Positions 1-8,066 of a stretch of DNA of 16,647 nucleotides are shown in pieces; positions within the stretch are counted from its first letter, which is position 1; each line of letters starts with the position of its first letter. The notes under the pieces are model-generated. The model was not told the DNA's origin. It was given only the letters and a program-made list of their open reading frames with translations, and did no database searches. The position numbers were made by a program, and so were the translations under genes. Location of the stretch: assembly GCA_016780605.1 (NCBI GenBank), contig JADHLS010000025.1, forward strand, positions 1 through 16,647, read 5' to 3'. This stretch comes from Reyranella sp. (GTDB lineage: Bacteria; Pseudomonadota; Alphaproteobacteria; Reyranellales; Reyranellaceae).

Positions 1-1345
1 CAACACGCGGCTTGCCGCCGTCGAGCAGTCGGTGGCCGAGATCCTGGCCGACATCGCCGACGACGAGATGCGCCGCACCTTCCGCGAGGCGCGGCTGTCG
101 GCGATCTCCGATTCCCAGGCCGACCGCGTCGCGGCGGGCGCGCTGCGCGCGCGCATCGCAGAGCTGCGCGCCGCCCTGGTCGAGGCCGAGGGCAATTGCG
201 ATCGCCTGGCGCGCGAGGCCGCGATGCGGCTGGAGCGGCTCAGCCAGATCGCCCAGGACCATGGCGGGTGGAGCAAGCGCCTGGCCGACGCCGAAGGCCA
301 GATCGTCGAGCTCGACCAGCGGCGCGAGCAGATCGTGCAGTCGCTCGAGGAGCTCGCCGCCAAGCCTGGCGAGATCGAGGCCAAGCGCCTGGCGCTCGCT
401 GAGGAGATAGACAGGGCCGAGCACAATCGCCAGGAGGCGGCTGATCGCCTGGCCGTCGGCGAGACGCGCTTGGGCGAGGCCGACAAGGCGTTGCGCCAGG
501 CCGAGTCCGAGCTCGCCACGGCGCGCGAAAGCCGCGTGCGCCGCGAAGGTCTGGTCGAGCAGGCGACCAAGGATCGCGAGAGCGTGGTCGAGCGCATCGT
601 CGAGCGCCTGCGCTGCGAGCCGGACGGCGTGCTGGCCGTGGCCGAGGTACAGACGCTTGAGGAGCTGCCCGAGCTTGAGAAGGCCGAGCATCGCCTGGAG
701 CGTCTGGTGCACGAGCGCGAGACCATGGGTGCGGTGAACCTGCGTGCCGAGGAAGAGGCGCGCGAGCTCGAGCAGCAGATCACCGGCATGACGGCCGAGC
801 GCGACGATCTCGTCGCCGCCATCGGCCGGCTGCGCCAGGGCATCCAGAGCCTGAACCGCGAAGGCCGCGAGCGTTTCGTCGCCGCCTTCGAACAGGTCAG
901 TGGTCACTTCCAGCAGCTCTTCACCAAGCTGTTCGGCGGCGGCAAGGCCGAGCTTCGCCTCACCGAGTCGGAGGATCCGCTGGAGGCCGGGCTGGAGATC
1001 CATGCCAGCCCGCCGGGCAAGAAGCTGCAGGTGATGTCTTTGCTCTCGGGCGGTGAGCAGGCGCTGACCGCGCTGTCGCTCCTGTTCGCGGTGTTCATGA
1101 CCAACCCGGCGCCGATCTGCGTGCTGGACGAGGTGGACGCACCGCTGGACGACCTCAACGTCGAGCGCTTCTGCGGTCTGGTGAAGGAGATCGCGGGCCG
1201 CACCGACACGCGCTTCATGGTGATCACCCATCATCGCGTCACCATGGCGCGCATGGATCGCCTCTACGGCGTCACCATGGCGGAGCAGGGCGTGTCGCAA
1301 CTGGTGTCGGTCAACCTGCAGGAGGCCGACCGCATCGCAGCCTGA
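1..1345 (+). CDS. smc: SMC chromosome-segregation ATPase, C-terminal part (5' end outside window)
   Basis: Structural maintenance of chromosomes protein, the ATPase core of bacterial condensin, which organises and segregates the nucleoid. The frame is open from base 2, so the gene begins upstream; only the second coiled-coil arm and the C-terminal ATPase half-domain are seen. The first ~290 visible residues are charged, heptad-like and rich in E, R, A and L. They end at the family-typical [20 protein letters not shown]. The head follows: the ABC signature LSGGE at 1043-1057, Walker [13 protein letters not shown] with its Asp-Glu at 1127-1132, and an ITHHR switch-histidine motif. The N-terminal Walker A and the hinge lie outside. 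The C-terminus looks complete, with a TGA stop. The downstream gene starts about 105 bases later, so it may be a separate transcript. Confidence 0.96.
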   Translation, partial: NTRLAAVEQSVAEILADIADDEMRRTFREARLSAISDSQADRVAAGALRARIAELRAALVEAEGNCDRLAREAAMRLERLSQIAQDHGGWSKRLADAEGQIVELDQRREQIVQSLEELAAKPGEIEAKRLALAEEIDRAEHNRQEAADRLAVGETRLGEADKALRQAESELATARESRVRREGLVEQATKDRESVVERIVERLRCEPDGVLAVAEVQTLEELPELEKAEHRLERLVHERETMGAVNLRAEEEARELEQQITGMTAERDDLVAAIGRLRQGIQSLNREGRERFVAAFEQVSGHFQQLFTKLFGGGKAELRLTESEDPLEAGLEIHASPPGKKLQVMSLLSGGEQALTALSLLFAVFMTNPAPICVLDEVDAPLDDLNVERFCGLVKEIAGRTDTRFMVITHHRVTMARMDRLYGVTMAEQGVSQLVSVNLQEADRIAA

Positions 1346-1386
1346 AGTTCCATAAGCAACAAGACAATCTTCCTCTCAAAGAAACT

Positions 1387-1422
1387 GGGCGCCGGCCAAG
1401 GCCTGTCGGCTCCCTTCTCTTT
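1387..1422 (+). terminator. possible weak intrinsic terminator after smc
   Basis: About 42 bases after the smc stop there is an imperfect stem: GGG (1387-1389) and GCCG (1391-1394) can pair with CGGC (1407-1410) and CCC (1412-1414), with one C/T mismatch between the two helices. A pyrimidine tail TTCTCTTT follows (1415-1422). The helix is short and the tail is not pure T, so this is only a candidate. The rest of the 105-base gap to dapE shows no recognisable element. Confidence 0.3.
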
Positions 1423-1450
1423 GCTGGGTTGTGCCTGTACTGTCCGGAAA

Positions 1451-2650
1451 ATGCCCGACACGCTTGCTCCCGCCATCACCGATGTCGTCGAATTGACGCG
1501 CGCGCTCGTGCGCTGCGAGAGCGTGACGCCGCGCGAGGCGGGCGCGCTCGAGCTGCTCGAACGCGCGCTGAAGCCGCTCGGCTTTCAGTGCGAGCGCATG
1601 GACTTCACCCAGGCCGGCACCGACGACGTCGCCAACCTCTATGCCCGCGTCGGTCAAGACAAGTTCGGCAACGGCAAGCACTTCTGCTTCGCCGGCCACT
1701 CCGATGTGGTGCCGGTGGGCGATCTGTCGTCGTGGACCATCGGCCCGTTCTCGGCCGAACTGTCGAACGGCTTCCTGTTCGGCCGCGGCGCCGCCGACAT
1801 GAAGGGCGCGATCGCGGCCTTCACCGAGGCTTCGGCGCGCTTCCTCAGCCGGCGCGGTCGCGACTTCGGCGGCTCGATCAGCCTCTTGATCACCGGCGAT
1901 GAGGAGGGGCCCGCGGTCAACGGCACGGTGAAGATGCTGAAGAAGCTCGCCGATCGCGGCGAGAAGATCGATGCCTGTCTGGTCGGCGAGCCGACGAGCT
2001 CCAAGCGCTTCGGCGACATGATCAAGATCGGCCGGCGCGGCAGCATGACCGTCGATCTGACCGTGCGCGGCATCCAGGGCCATGTCGGCTATCCCGAGCG
2101 GCTCGACAATCCCATCCATCGCCTGTCGGCGCTGATCGAGGCGCTGGTGCGCGCGCCGATCGATGCGGGCAGCACGCATTTCCAGCCGACCTCGCTGCAG
2201 TTCACCACCATCGATGTCGGCAACAAGGCGACCAACATCGCGCCCGGCGTGGTGAAGGCGCGCTTCAACACGCGCTTCAACGATCTGTGGACGTCCAAGA
2301 CGCTGCTCGCGCACCTCAAGGAGCGAATGGAGCGCGCCAGCGAGGCGCTGGGCGGCAACGGCACGATCGAGCTTGCCACCGAGGTCTCGGGCGAATCGTT
2401 CTATACGGCACCCGGGCCGCTGGTCGATCTGGTTGCGGGCGCCATCCGCGACGTTACCGGCATCGAGACCGAGCTCTCGACCACCGGCGGCACATCGGAC
2501 GCGCGCTTCATCAGCCAGTACTGCCCGGTCCTCGAGTTCGGATTGGTCGGCGAGACCATGCACAAGGTCGACGAGAAGAGCGCGATCGAGGACCTCAGGA
2601 CGCTGAGCCGCGTCTATGAAACGGTGCTCGACCGCTACTTTGCGGCCTGA
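1451..2650 (+). CDS. dapE: succinyl-diaminopimelate desuccinylase
   Basis: Cytoplasmic M20-family metallohydrolase. It removes the succinyl group from N-succinyl-LL-2,6-diaminopimelate in the succinylase branch of lysine and meso-DAP (peptidoglycan) synthesis. Using the ATG at 1451 gives 399 residues, close to the usual ~375-395. Visible di-zinc site motifs: AGHSDVVPVG (His83, Asp85), GRGAADMKG (bridging Asp116), ITGDEEG (Glu151/152, catalytic base and ligand), VGEPTS (Glu180) and GETMHKVDE (His371). The dimerisation-domain motifs GHVGYPERLDNPIH and STTGGTSDARF are also present. An in-frame TTG at 1421 would add ten residues of poor family likeness, so ATG is preferred although its ribosome-binding site is weak. 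The next gene starts nine bases after the stop, suggesting co-transcription. Confidence 0.95.
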   Translation: MPDTLAPAITDVVELTRALVRCESVTPREAGALELLERALKPLGFQCERMDFTQAGTDDVANLYARVGQDKFGNGKHFCFAGHSDVVPVGDLSSWTIGPFSAELSNGFLFGRGAADMKGAIAAFTEASARFLSRRGRDFGGSISLLITGDEEGPAVNGTVKMLKKLADRGEKIDACLVGEPTSSKRFGDMIKIGRRGSMTVDLTVRGIQGHVGYPERLDNPIHRLSALIEALVRAPIDAGSTHFQPTSLQFTTIDVGNKATNIAPGVVKARFNTRFNDLWTSKTLLAHLKERMERASEALGGNGTIELATEVSGESFYTAPGPLVDLVAGAIRDVTGIETELSTTGGTSDARFISQYCPVLEFGLVGETMHKVDEKSAIEDLRTLSRVYETVLDRYFAA

Positions 2651-2659
2651 GGCCCTTCG

Positions 2660-3244
2660 GTGCTGAGCGGCGCCGAGATCGCCCGTGGCGTGCAGGGCGC
2701 GCTGGGGTTCCTGAGGCGCGATCCGGCGGCGCCGCTCGCCTTCGCCAACACCATGGAAGCCTGCCTGCGCTCGTTTCGCGTCATGGTGCTGGTGGCGCCG
2801 TTCTACGTGATCCACTCGCTGATCCGCTATGCCGACGCCGACGTGCCGGCCGACACGATCGACATCGTCATCGTCGAGGCGATCAGCTACGTCGTGAACT
2901 GGCTGCTGTTCCCGGTGCTGTTCTACGAGATCGCTCGGCGTCGCGGCTGGCTCGACCGCTATCCGCGGTACATCGGCGCGCTCAACTGGATCAGCCTGCC
3001 GGCCACGCTCATCGCTGTCGTCGGTATCGCCGCCGAAATCGTGACCCCCGTCGCCGTCGCGCGGCTGATCGAGATCGCGCTGCAGGCGCTGATCTTCTAC
3101 TGGTTCCTGATGACGACGCGCATGGTGCTGGGCACCGACTGGCTGATCTCGATGGTCCTGCTGGTCGTCAACTGGGTGCCGTCGATCCTGCTGTCAGTGA
3201 TCGTCGCTCGCTACGTCGGCGCGTTCGGCGTGACCGGCATCTAG
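2660..3244 (+). CDS. unrecognised multi-pass membrane protein
   Basis: I do not recognise a named family. The 194-residue product starts at a GTG; a GAGG at 2649-2652, overlapping the dapE stop, sits seven bases upstream as a plausible ribosome-binding site. A soluble, basic N-terminus of ~38 residues is followed by about five hydrophobic segments, at roughly 40-56, 67-90, 107-128, 133-153 and 160-182, so it is probably an inner-membrane protein. Between segments 2 and 3 lies a basic, aromatic loop (ARRRGWLDRYPRYIGALNW). No catalytic motif or signal peptide was seen. The nine-base gap suggests it is translated from the dapE transcript. Its last 51 bases overlap the convergent truA gene. Coding is supported by coherent hydrophobic segmentation and tight packing behind dapE; function is unknown. 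Confidence 0.75.
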   Translation: MLSGAEIARGVQGALGFLRRDPAAPLAFANTMEACLRSFRVMVLVAPFYVIHSLIRYADADVPADTIDIVIVEAISYVVNWLLFPVLFYEIARRRGWLDRYPRYIGALNWISLPATLIAVVGIAAEIVTPVAVARLIEIALQALIFYWFLMTTRMVLGTDWLISMVLLVVNWVPSILLSVIVARYVGAFGVTGI

Positions 3245-3982
3245 GTCGTAGCGCACTTCCATCAGGCAGAGGCCCTGTGGCGGCGCGGTCGGGCCGGCGC
3301 GGGTACGATCGTGCGCAGCCAGAGCCTCGGCGACGTCGCGCCTGCTCCACTGACCGCGGCCAACCAGCTGCAAGGTGCCGGCGAGGATGCGCACCTGGTT
3401 GTGCAGGAAGGAGCGGGCGGCGACGTCGAGGCGGATCAGCTCGCCCTCGCGGGTGACCTCGAGCCGGTCGAGCATCTTCAGTGACGAGGCGGCCTGGCAG
3501 GCGGCCGAGCGGAAGCTGTTGAAGTCGTGACGGCCGACCAGCAGCGCGGCGGCGTCGGCCATCGCCACAGTGTCGAGCGGCACCGGCACATGCCAGACGC
3601 GGCCGCGATCGAGCGCGGGCGGCGCACGGCGATTGAGGATCAGGTAGCGATAGCGCCGCTGCGTTGCCGAGAAGCGGGCGTGGAAGTCGTCGGGCACGAT
3701 CTCGGCTTCGATGACCACGATCGGATGCGGCTTGAGATGGAAGTTCACCGCCGCGCGCACGGTGTCGACCGGTTTGTCGTCGCCGAGATCGAGATGAGCC
3801 ACCTGGCCCAGCGCGTGCACGCCGGTATCGGTGCGGCCTGCGCCGTGCACCGCCGCGCGCTCGCCGCAGAAGGCGAACACGGCGTCCTCGATCGCGCCCT
3901 GGATCGAGGGCCCGTTGTCCTGGCGCTGCCAGCCGACGAACGGCGCGCCGTCATATTCGATGGTGAGCTTGTAGCGCGGCAC
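3194..3982 (-). CDS. truA: tRNA pseudouridine(38-40) synthase TruA
   Basis: Isomerises uridine to pseudouridine at positions 38-40 of the tRNA anticodon stem-loop. The 262-residue protein opens with the family-typical PRYKLTIEYDGAPFVGWQRQ. It carries the catalytic motif GAGRTDTGVHALGQ with the nucleophilic Asp at residue 52. Later motifs FHARFSATQRRYRY, RSFLHNQVRILAG and the C-terminal PTAPPQGLCLMEVRYD are also characteristic. The start is a GTG one base after the fmt stop, so translation is probably coupled to fmt. After the usual family end (MEVRYD) there is a tail of about 16 residues (ending ERADVASDDH), encoded inside the 3' end of the convergent membrane-protein gene. Confidence 0.95.
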   Translation of the reverse strand: MPRYKLTIEYDGAPFVGWQRQDNGPSIQGAIEDAVFAFCGERAAVHGAGRTDTGVHALGQVAHLDLGDDKPVDTVRAAVNFHLKPHPIVVIEAEIVPDDFHARFSATQRRYRYLILNRRAPPALDRGRVWHVPVPLDTVAMADAAALLVGRHDFNSFRSAACQAASSLKMLDRLEVTREGELIRLDVAARSFLHNQVRILAGTLQLVGRGQWSRRDVAEALAAHDRTRAGPTAPPQGLCLMEVRYDLDAGHAERADVASDDH

Positions 3983-3983
3983 G

Positions 3984-4946
3984 TCAGCTCGGCAGCGGCC
4001 CAGGGAGCGGGACGACTGTAGGCGGCGCGAGCACCGTGCCCGCCGCCAGCGCGAAGCCGCGCAAGAAGGCGTCGGCGGGCTGGGCGGCCTTGCCGGCGCG
4101 CTGCAGCCGGAGAAGTTTCAATCCACCCACGCCGCAGGCGACGACGGGGAAGCCGTCGCGGCCGATGCTCACGGTGCCTGGCAAGCCGCCTGCCAGCGCG
4201 AGGCCTGCTTCCAGCACCTTGATGCGCTCGCGGCCGCCGTCGAACCAGGTACCGGGCCAGGGATGGAACGCGCGCACCTTGCGTTCGAGCTCGGCGGCCG
4301 GCCGGCGCCAGTCGAGGGCCCCTTCCTCCTTGCCGAGCTTGTGGGCGTAGGTCACGCCTTCCTCGGGCTGCGGCACGGGCTCGATGGTCTTGGCGACCAG
4401 GGCATCGAGCGTCGACACGATCAGGCGCCCGCCGAGCTCGGCCAGCCGATCGTGCACGGTCTCGGCGGTGTCGGCGGCCGAGATCGGCGTGCTCTCGGCC
4501 AGCAGCATCGGTCCGGTATCGAGGCCTTCGTCCATGCGCATGATGGTGACGCCGGTCTCGGCGTCGCCGGCCAGGATGGCGCGATGGATGGGCGCCGCGC
4601 CGCGCCATCGCGGCAGCAGGGAGCCATGGATGTTGATGCAGCCCAGCACCGGCGCCTCGAGGAAGGCCTTGGGCAGGATGTGGCCGTAGGACACGACGAC
4701 CGCGGCATCGAGGTCCAGCGTCTTGAAGGACGCCGCTTCCTCCTCGCTGCGCAGGCCCTTGGGCGTTCGCACGGCGAGATCGAGCGACGACGCGAGCTCG
4801 TGCACCGGCGTGCGGCGTTCCTGCTGGCCGCGGCCGGCGGGCTTGGGCGCGCGCGTATAGACGGCGACCACATCGTGGCCCGCCTCGACCAGCGCCCGAA
4901 GCGCCGGCACGGCGAATTCCGACGTGCCAAGAAACGCAAGCTTCAT
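3984..4946 (-). CDS. fmt: methionyl-tRNA formyltransferase
   Basis: Transfers a formyl group from 10-formyltetrahydrofolate to initiator Met-tRNA, enabling translation initiation. The 320-residue protein begins MKLAFLGTSEFAVPALRAL, the typical Fmt Rossmann start. It contains INIHGSLLPRWRGAAPIHRA with catalytic Asn105 and His107, and DEGLDTGPML with catalytic Asp143. The C-terminal OB-like tRNA-binding domain follows (KLGKEEGALDW, VRAFHPWPGTWF). Length is close to the usual ~310; the last residues are a proline-rich VPLPGPLPS. truA follows after one base. Peptide deformylase (def), often directly upstream of fmt, is absent; the divergent zapE lies there instead. fmt must therefore use its own promoter in the 52-base gap. 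An AAGG about nine bases upstream of the ATG may be the ribosome-binding site. Confidence 0.96.
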   Translation of the reverse strand: MKLAFLGTSEFAVPALRALVEAGHDVVAVYTRAPKPAGRGQQERRTPVHELASSLDLAVRTPKGLRSEEEAASFKTLDLDAAVVVSYGHILPKAFLEAPVLGCINIHGSLLPRWRGAAPIHRAILAGDAETGVTIMRMDEGLDTGPMLLAESTPISAADTAETVHDRLAELGGRLIVSTLDALVAKTIEPVPQPEEGVTYAHKLGKEEGALDWRRPAAELERKVRAFHPWPGTWFDGGRERIKVLEAGLALAGGLPGTVSIGRDGFPVVACGVGGLKLLRLQRAGKAAQPADAFLRGFALAAGTVLAPPTVVPLPGPLPS

Positions 4947-4954
4947 CGCCGGAC

Positions 4955-4960
4955 CTTATA
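4955..4960 (-). promoter_or_regulatory. possible -10 element for fmt-truA
   Basis: On the minus strand the hexamer TATAAG lies eight bases upstream of the fmt ATG, within the short divergent fmt/zapE gap. No good -35 hexamer stands at the expected distance. If real, transcription would start within a few bases of the ATG, giving a nearly leaderless mRNA. The same bases include AAGG, which could instead simply be the ribosome-binding site. Confidence 0.2.
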
Positions 4961-4998
4961 GGCAGCCGCGCGCCGCTGAGCTAGGTATGCGGCGGTAA

Positions 4999-6180
4999 AT
5001 GGAAGCGCACCCTCTGCCCCCGACCGCGGGCCCTACGACGACCAGCAAGGGCCCAGCCGCCAATCTCGCCGCTCGCCGCACCGCTGGTGAAGTCCACGCC
5101 GATCCCGTGCAGGAACGGGTGGTTGAGCGCTTGCAGGCCGTCTACGAGCAGCTGGTCGCGTTGCAGGATCATCCGGCGCCCAAGCCCGGCTTGCTGGCGC
5201 GGCTCGGCCTCGCGCACGCCGCGCCGCCGCCGGCCGGCCCGCGCGGGCTCTACATCTGGGGGCCGGTCGGCCGCGGCAAGTCGATGCTGATGGATCTCTT
5301 CTTCGCCGACGTGCCGATGGCCAAGAAGCGGCGCGTGCACTTCCACGAGTTCATGCTCGAGGTGCAGGAGCGCCTGCATCGCCGCCGCGAGGAGCTGGCG
5401 GCCAAGGGGGCGCCGCCCGAAGCCGATACCATCGTGCCGATCGCCAAGGCGATCGCGAGCGAGACCCGGCTGCTCTGCTTCGACGAGTTCCAGGTCACCA
5501 ACATCGCCGACGCCATGATCCTGGCGCGCCTGTTCGAGGTGCTGTTCGACGAGGGCGTCACGGTGGTCGCGACCTCCAACCGCAAGCCCGACGATCTCTA
5601 CAAGGACGGCCTGCAGCGCGAGCGCTTCATTCCGTTCATCGAGCTGGTCAAGCAGCGGCTGGAGATCCTCGAGCTGGGCGGCGACCACGACTATCGCCTC
5701 GACCGGCTGCGCAACTTCGACGTCTATCTGACGCCGCTCGGCGCCTGGGCCACCGCCAAGCTCGACGAGGCGTTCCGCGCCCTGAGCGGCGGCGCCGATG
5801 GCGAGCCGCGCGTGCTCCGGACGCAGGGCCGTGACGTCGACATCCCGCGGGCCGCACCGGGTGTGGCGATGGCGCATTTTCTCGACTGGTGCGCCAAGCC
5901 TATGGGTGCCGCCGACTTCATCTGCATCGCTGCCAACTTCCACACCGTGATCGTGGCCGACATCCCCAAGATGGGACCGGACAGCCAGGACAAAGCCGTG
6001 CGCTTCGTCACCATGATCGACGAATTCTACGAGAAGAAAGTGAAGTTCATCTGTTCCGCTGCGACGGCGCCGACTGGTCTCTACATCGAGGGTGACGGCG
6101 CCTTCGAGTTCCAGCGCACGGTGTCGCGCCTGATGGAGATGCAAAGCCCCGAGTACCTGGCCCTCGAGCATATTGGCTAG
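4999..6180 (+). CDS. zapE: ZapE / AFG1-like AAA+ family ATPase
   Basis: P-loop ATPase of the AFG1 family. Escherichia coli ZapE associates with the division ring, and mitochondrial homologues act in respiratory-complex quality control. The 393-residue protein starts at ATG 4999. Its N-terminus (to ~33) is low-complexity, followed by [19 protein letters not shown]. Walker A GPVGRGKS is at residues 88-95, then [18 protein letters not shown]. Walker [12 protein letters not shown] starts at about 158, sensor-like [20 protein letters not shown] at about 189, and the family-typical [16 protein letters not shown] is further on. All key motifs are intact. It is divergent from fmt. In many alphaproteobacteria this gene lies near mdh; here three genes intervene. 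The ribosome-binding site is weak (GGCGG four bases upstream). Confidence 0.94.
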   Translation: MEAHPLPPTAGPTTTSKGPAANLAARRTAGEVHADPVQERVVERLQAVYEQLVALQDHPAPKPGLLARLGLAHAAPPPAGPRGLYIWGPVGRGKSMLMDLFFADVPMAKKRRVHFHEFMLEVQERLHRRREELAAKGAPPEADTIVPIAKAIASETRLLCFDEFQVTNIADAMILARLFEVLFDEGVTVVATSNRKPDDLYKDGLQRERFIPFIELVKQRLEILELGGDHDYRLDRLRNFDVYLTPLGAWATAKLDEAFRALSGGADGEPRVLRTQGRDVDIPRAAPGVAMAHFLDWCAKPMGAADFICIAANFHTVIVADIPKMGPDSQDKAVRFVTMIDEFYEKKVKFICSAATAPTGLYIEGDGAFEFQRTVSRLMEMQSPEYLALEHIG

Positions 6181-6208
6181 CAGCTAGTAGCACATCGCCT
6201 AATTGTGA

Positions 6209-6237
6209 TTGTGGGCAGCCTGCGGTGCATCCTAGGC
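6209..6237 (+). promoter_or_regulatory. candidate promoter for the hydrolase cassette
   Basis: In the 89-base gap after zapE, TTGTGG (6209-6214) and CTAGGC (6232-6237) are separated by 17 bases. The -35 TTG and the CTA core of the -10 resemble GC-rich alphaproteobacterial housekeeping promoters, but the rest of both hexamers is degenerate. It would give a leader of about 25 bases before the start at 6270. Confidence 0.35.
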
Positions 6238-6269
6238 TCGCGCGGCTTCAACCCCATGGGAGGCAGGAT

Positions 6270-7148
6270 ATGGACGGCGATCGTCTGATTTATGGAGCGG
6301 AGAACGGCCTGTCGCGGCGCGCGGCACTGGGCGGCGTGGCGTTGGGCACGACCTTCGCGCTCGCGGTGCAGCCGGTGCAGGCCCAGACCATGATCGTGAC
6401 GCCGTCCGACGGCCTCACCGCGGGCGCCGTCAAGGTCAAGACCAAGGACGGCAAGGACATGGACGCCTATCGCGCCATGCCGGCGAGCGGCCAGGGCTTC
6501 GGCACCATCCTGGTCGTGCAGGAGATCTTCGGCGTGCATGCCCACATCGCCGACATGTGCCGGCGCTTCGCCAAGGCGGGCTACTACGCCATCGCGCCCG
6601 AACTCTATTTTCGTCAGGGCGATGCCAAGACCTACACCGACATCCCCAAGCTGATCGCCGAGATCGTCTCCAAGGTGCCGGACGACCAGGTCATGGGCGA
6701 TCTCGATTCGGCGGTCGCCTTCGCCAAGAGCGAAGGCAAGGCCGACACCGCCAAGCTCGGCATCACCGGCTTCTGCTGGGGCGGTCGCATCGTGTGGATG
6801 TACGATGCGCACAATCCCGCGGTAAAGGCGGGCGTGGCCTGGTATGGCCCGCTGGTCCGTCCCGGCACCGAGCTGCAGCCCAAGAACCCGGTCGATCTCG
6901 TGAAGGACCTGCACGGTCCGGTGCTCGGTCTCTATGGCGGTGCCGATACCGGCATCTCCCAGGAATCGGTGGACAAGATGAAGGCGGCGCTAAAGACCGG
7001 CAGTGCGGCGGCGCAGAAGTCGCAGATCGACGTCTATCCGGACACGCCGCACGCCTTCAACGCCGACTACCGGCCGAGCTACCGCAAGGAAGCGGCGGAG
7101 GACGGCTGGAAGAAGGCGCTGGCCTGGTTCAAGGCCAACGGCGTCTGA
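6270..7148 (+). CDS. dienelactone hydrolase family protein with Tat-type signal
   Basis: Alpha/beta hydrolase of the dienelactone hydrolase (DLH, COG0412-like) family. ATG 6270 is chosen because GGGAGG (6258-6263) lies six bases upstream; an in-frame GTG at 6225 lacks this. The 292-residue product begins with a twin-arginine signal: SRRAAL at about residues 15-20, then a hydrophobic stretch ending QPVQAQ near residue 39, so export to the periplasm is predicted. The catalytic triad is complete: Cys169 in GFCWGGR, Asp216 in GGADTGIS, His251 in [13 protein letters not shown]. Glu85 in VVQEIFGV matches the Glu that orients the thiol in characterised DLH enzymes. The substrate cannot be told from sequence; no other chlorocatechol-pathway genes are nearby. 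It is probably co-transcribed with the next gene, seven bases downstream. Confidence 0.9.
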   Translation: MDGDRLIYGAENGLSRRAALGGVALGTTFALAVQPVQAQTMIVTPSDGLTAGAVKVKTKDGKDMDAYRAMPASGQGFGTILVVQEIFGVHAHIADMCRRFAKAGYYAIAPELYFRQGDAKTYTDIPKLIAEIVSKVPDDQVMGDLDSAVAFAKSEGKADTAKLGITGFCWGGRIVWMYDAHNPAVKAGVAWYGPLVRPGTELQPKNPVDLVKDLHGPVLGLYGGADTGISQESVDKMKAALKTGSAAAQKSQIDVYPDTPHAFNADYRPSYRKEAAEDGWKKALAWFKANGV

Positions 7149-7155
7149 CCGGCCG

Positions 7156-8016
7156 ATGGCCGACAGCACGAGCATCAAGACCCGATCGGGCCTGACATTC
7201 ACAGCGGATGTCGCGGGCCCGACCGACGGCGCCTTGGTGCTATTGCTGCACGGCTTCCCCGAATCGCGTCACAGCTGGCGCGCGGCGCTGCCGACACTTG
7301 CGGCAGCGGGCTATCGCGCCGTCGCTCCCGACCAGCGCGGCTATTCGCCGGGCGCGCGTCCCGATCCCAAGGATCTCTCGCATTACGCCTTCGACAAGCT
7401 GGTGAACGACGCGATCGAGATCGTCGCCGCGTCAGGCCACGAGGGCCGGCGCTTCCATCTGGTCGGGCACGACTGGGGTGGTCAGGTCTCGTGGGGTGTG
7501 GCGGCGGCGCATCCCAAGCGACTCGCCTCGCTCACGATCATGTCGCGGCCGCATCCCAAGTCGTTCCGTCGCGCGCTCGAAAAGCCGGACGGCGACCAGA
7601 AGCATCGCTCGCGCCATCACCGCGCTTTCCTTGATGCAGAGACGGGCAAGCTGTTGCTTGCCGACGATGCCCGCCGCCTGCGCGACGGCATGTTCGGCCA
7701 GGGCGTGCCCTCCGAGGCGATGGAGCAGCATCTGAAGGTGCTGGGCAATCCCGCCGCGCTCGAGGCGGCACTCGCCTGGTATCGCGCCAATGTCGGATTG
7801 GCGGCCGACATCGGCATGATCGAGGTGCCGACGCTCTACATCTGGGGCGACGTCGACGCCACGGTCGGGCCCGACGCTGCCCATGGCACGGCCGAGTTCG
7901 TGAGCGGCCCGTTCGCCATGGAGGTGTTGCCGGGCGTCGGTCACTTCGTCATGGACCAGGCGGCCGCCAAGGCGGTCGATCTTCTGTTGGCGCACCTGAA
8001 GAAGCATCCCGTCTGA
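7156..8016 (+). CDS. alpha/beta fold hydrolase, epoxide-hydrolase-like
   Basis: Predicted cytoplasmic alpha/beta hydrolase of 286 residues from ATG 7156. The frame is open further upstream, but only as an overlap of the preceding gene, and similarity to hydrolases begins here. Motifs: oxyanion-hole HGFPESRHSW at 32-41, DQRGYSPGARP at 59-69, nucleophile elbow GHDWGG with Asp106, acid in WGDVDATVG (Asp234), and base His263 in GVGHFVMDQ. An Asp nucleophile in GHDWGG is typical of epoxide hydrolases and haloalkane dehalogenases. The cap keeps a Tyr (LAWYR, Tyr209) like one of the two ring-opening tyrosines, but the other tyrosine is not evident in the stretch around HRSRHHRAFLD. The true reaction is therefore uncertain. 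The seven-base gap and lack of a clear ribosome-binding site suggest coupling to the upstream hydrolase. Confidence 0.88.
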   Translation: MADSTSIKTRSGLTFTADVAGPTDGALVLLLHGFPESRHSWRAALPTLAAAGYRAVAPDQRGYSPGARPDPKDLSHYAFDKLVNDAIEIVAASGHEGRRFHLVGHDWGGQVSWGVAAAHPKRLASLTIMSRPHPKSFRRALEKPDGDQKHRSRHHRAFLDAETGKLLLADDARRLRDGMFGQGVPSEAMEQHLKVLGNPAALEAALAWYRANVGLAADIGMIEVPTLYIWGDVDATVGPDAAHGTAEFVSGPFAMEVLPGVGHFVMDQAAAKAVDLLLAHLKKHPV

Positions 8017-8034
8017 CCGTTGCGTCTTAGGGGG

Positions 8035-8058
8035 ATGGAGTTCGCGCATCGCGCGTAA
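8035..8058 (+). other. possible 7-codon leader ORF before the YHYH gene
   Basis: A strong Shine-Dalgarno-like AGGGGG (8029-8034) directly abuts an ATG that opens a seven-residue frame (MEFAHRA) ending in TAA, eight bases before the YHYH gene start. The spacing is too short for normal initiation at this ATG, so it may be chance; the purine run may instead serve the main gene from an unusual distance. Confidence 0.15.
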
Positions 8059-8066
8059 CACCAACG

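Noticed and set aside
1376..2815. Long minus-strand open frame of 479 codons opposite dapE
   Set aside because: It covers dapE antisense, is rich in Arg/Ala/Gly/His typical of GC-rich shadow frames, and has no family motif, whereas dapE has all catalytic residues.
6177..6187. Short palindrome CTAGC-A-GCTAG at the zapE stop codon
   Set aside because: Only five base pairs with a one-base centre, which cannot form a hairpin; likely chance.
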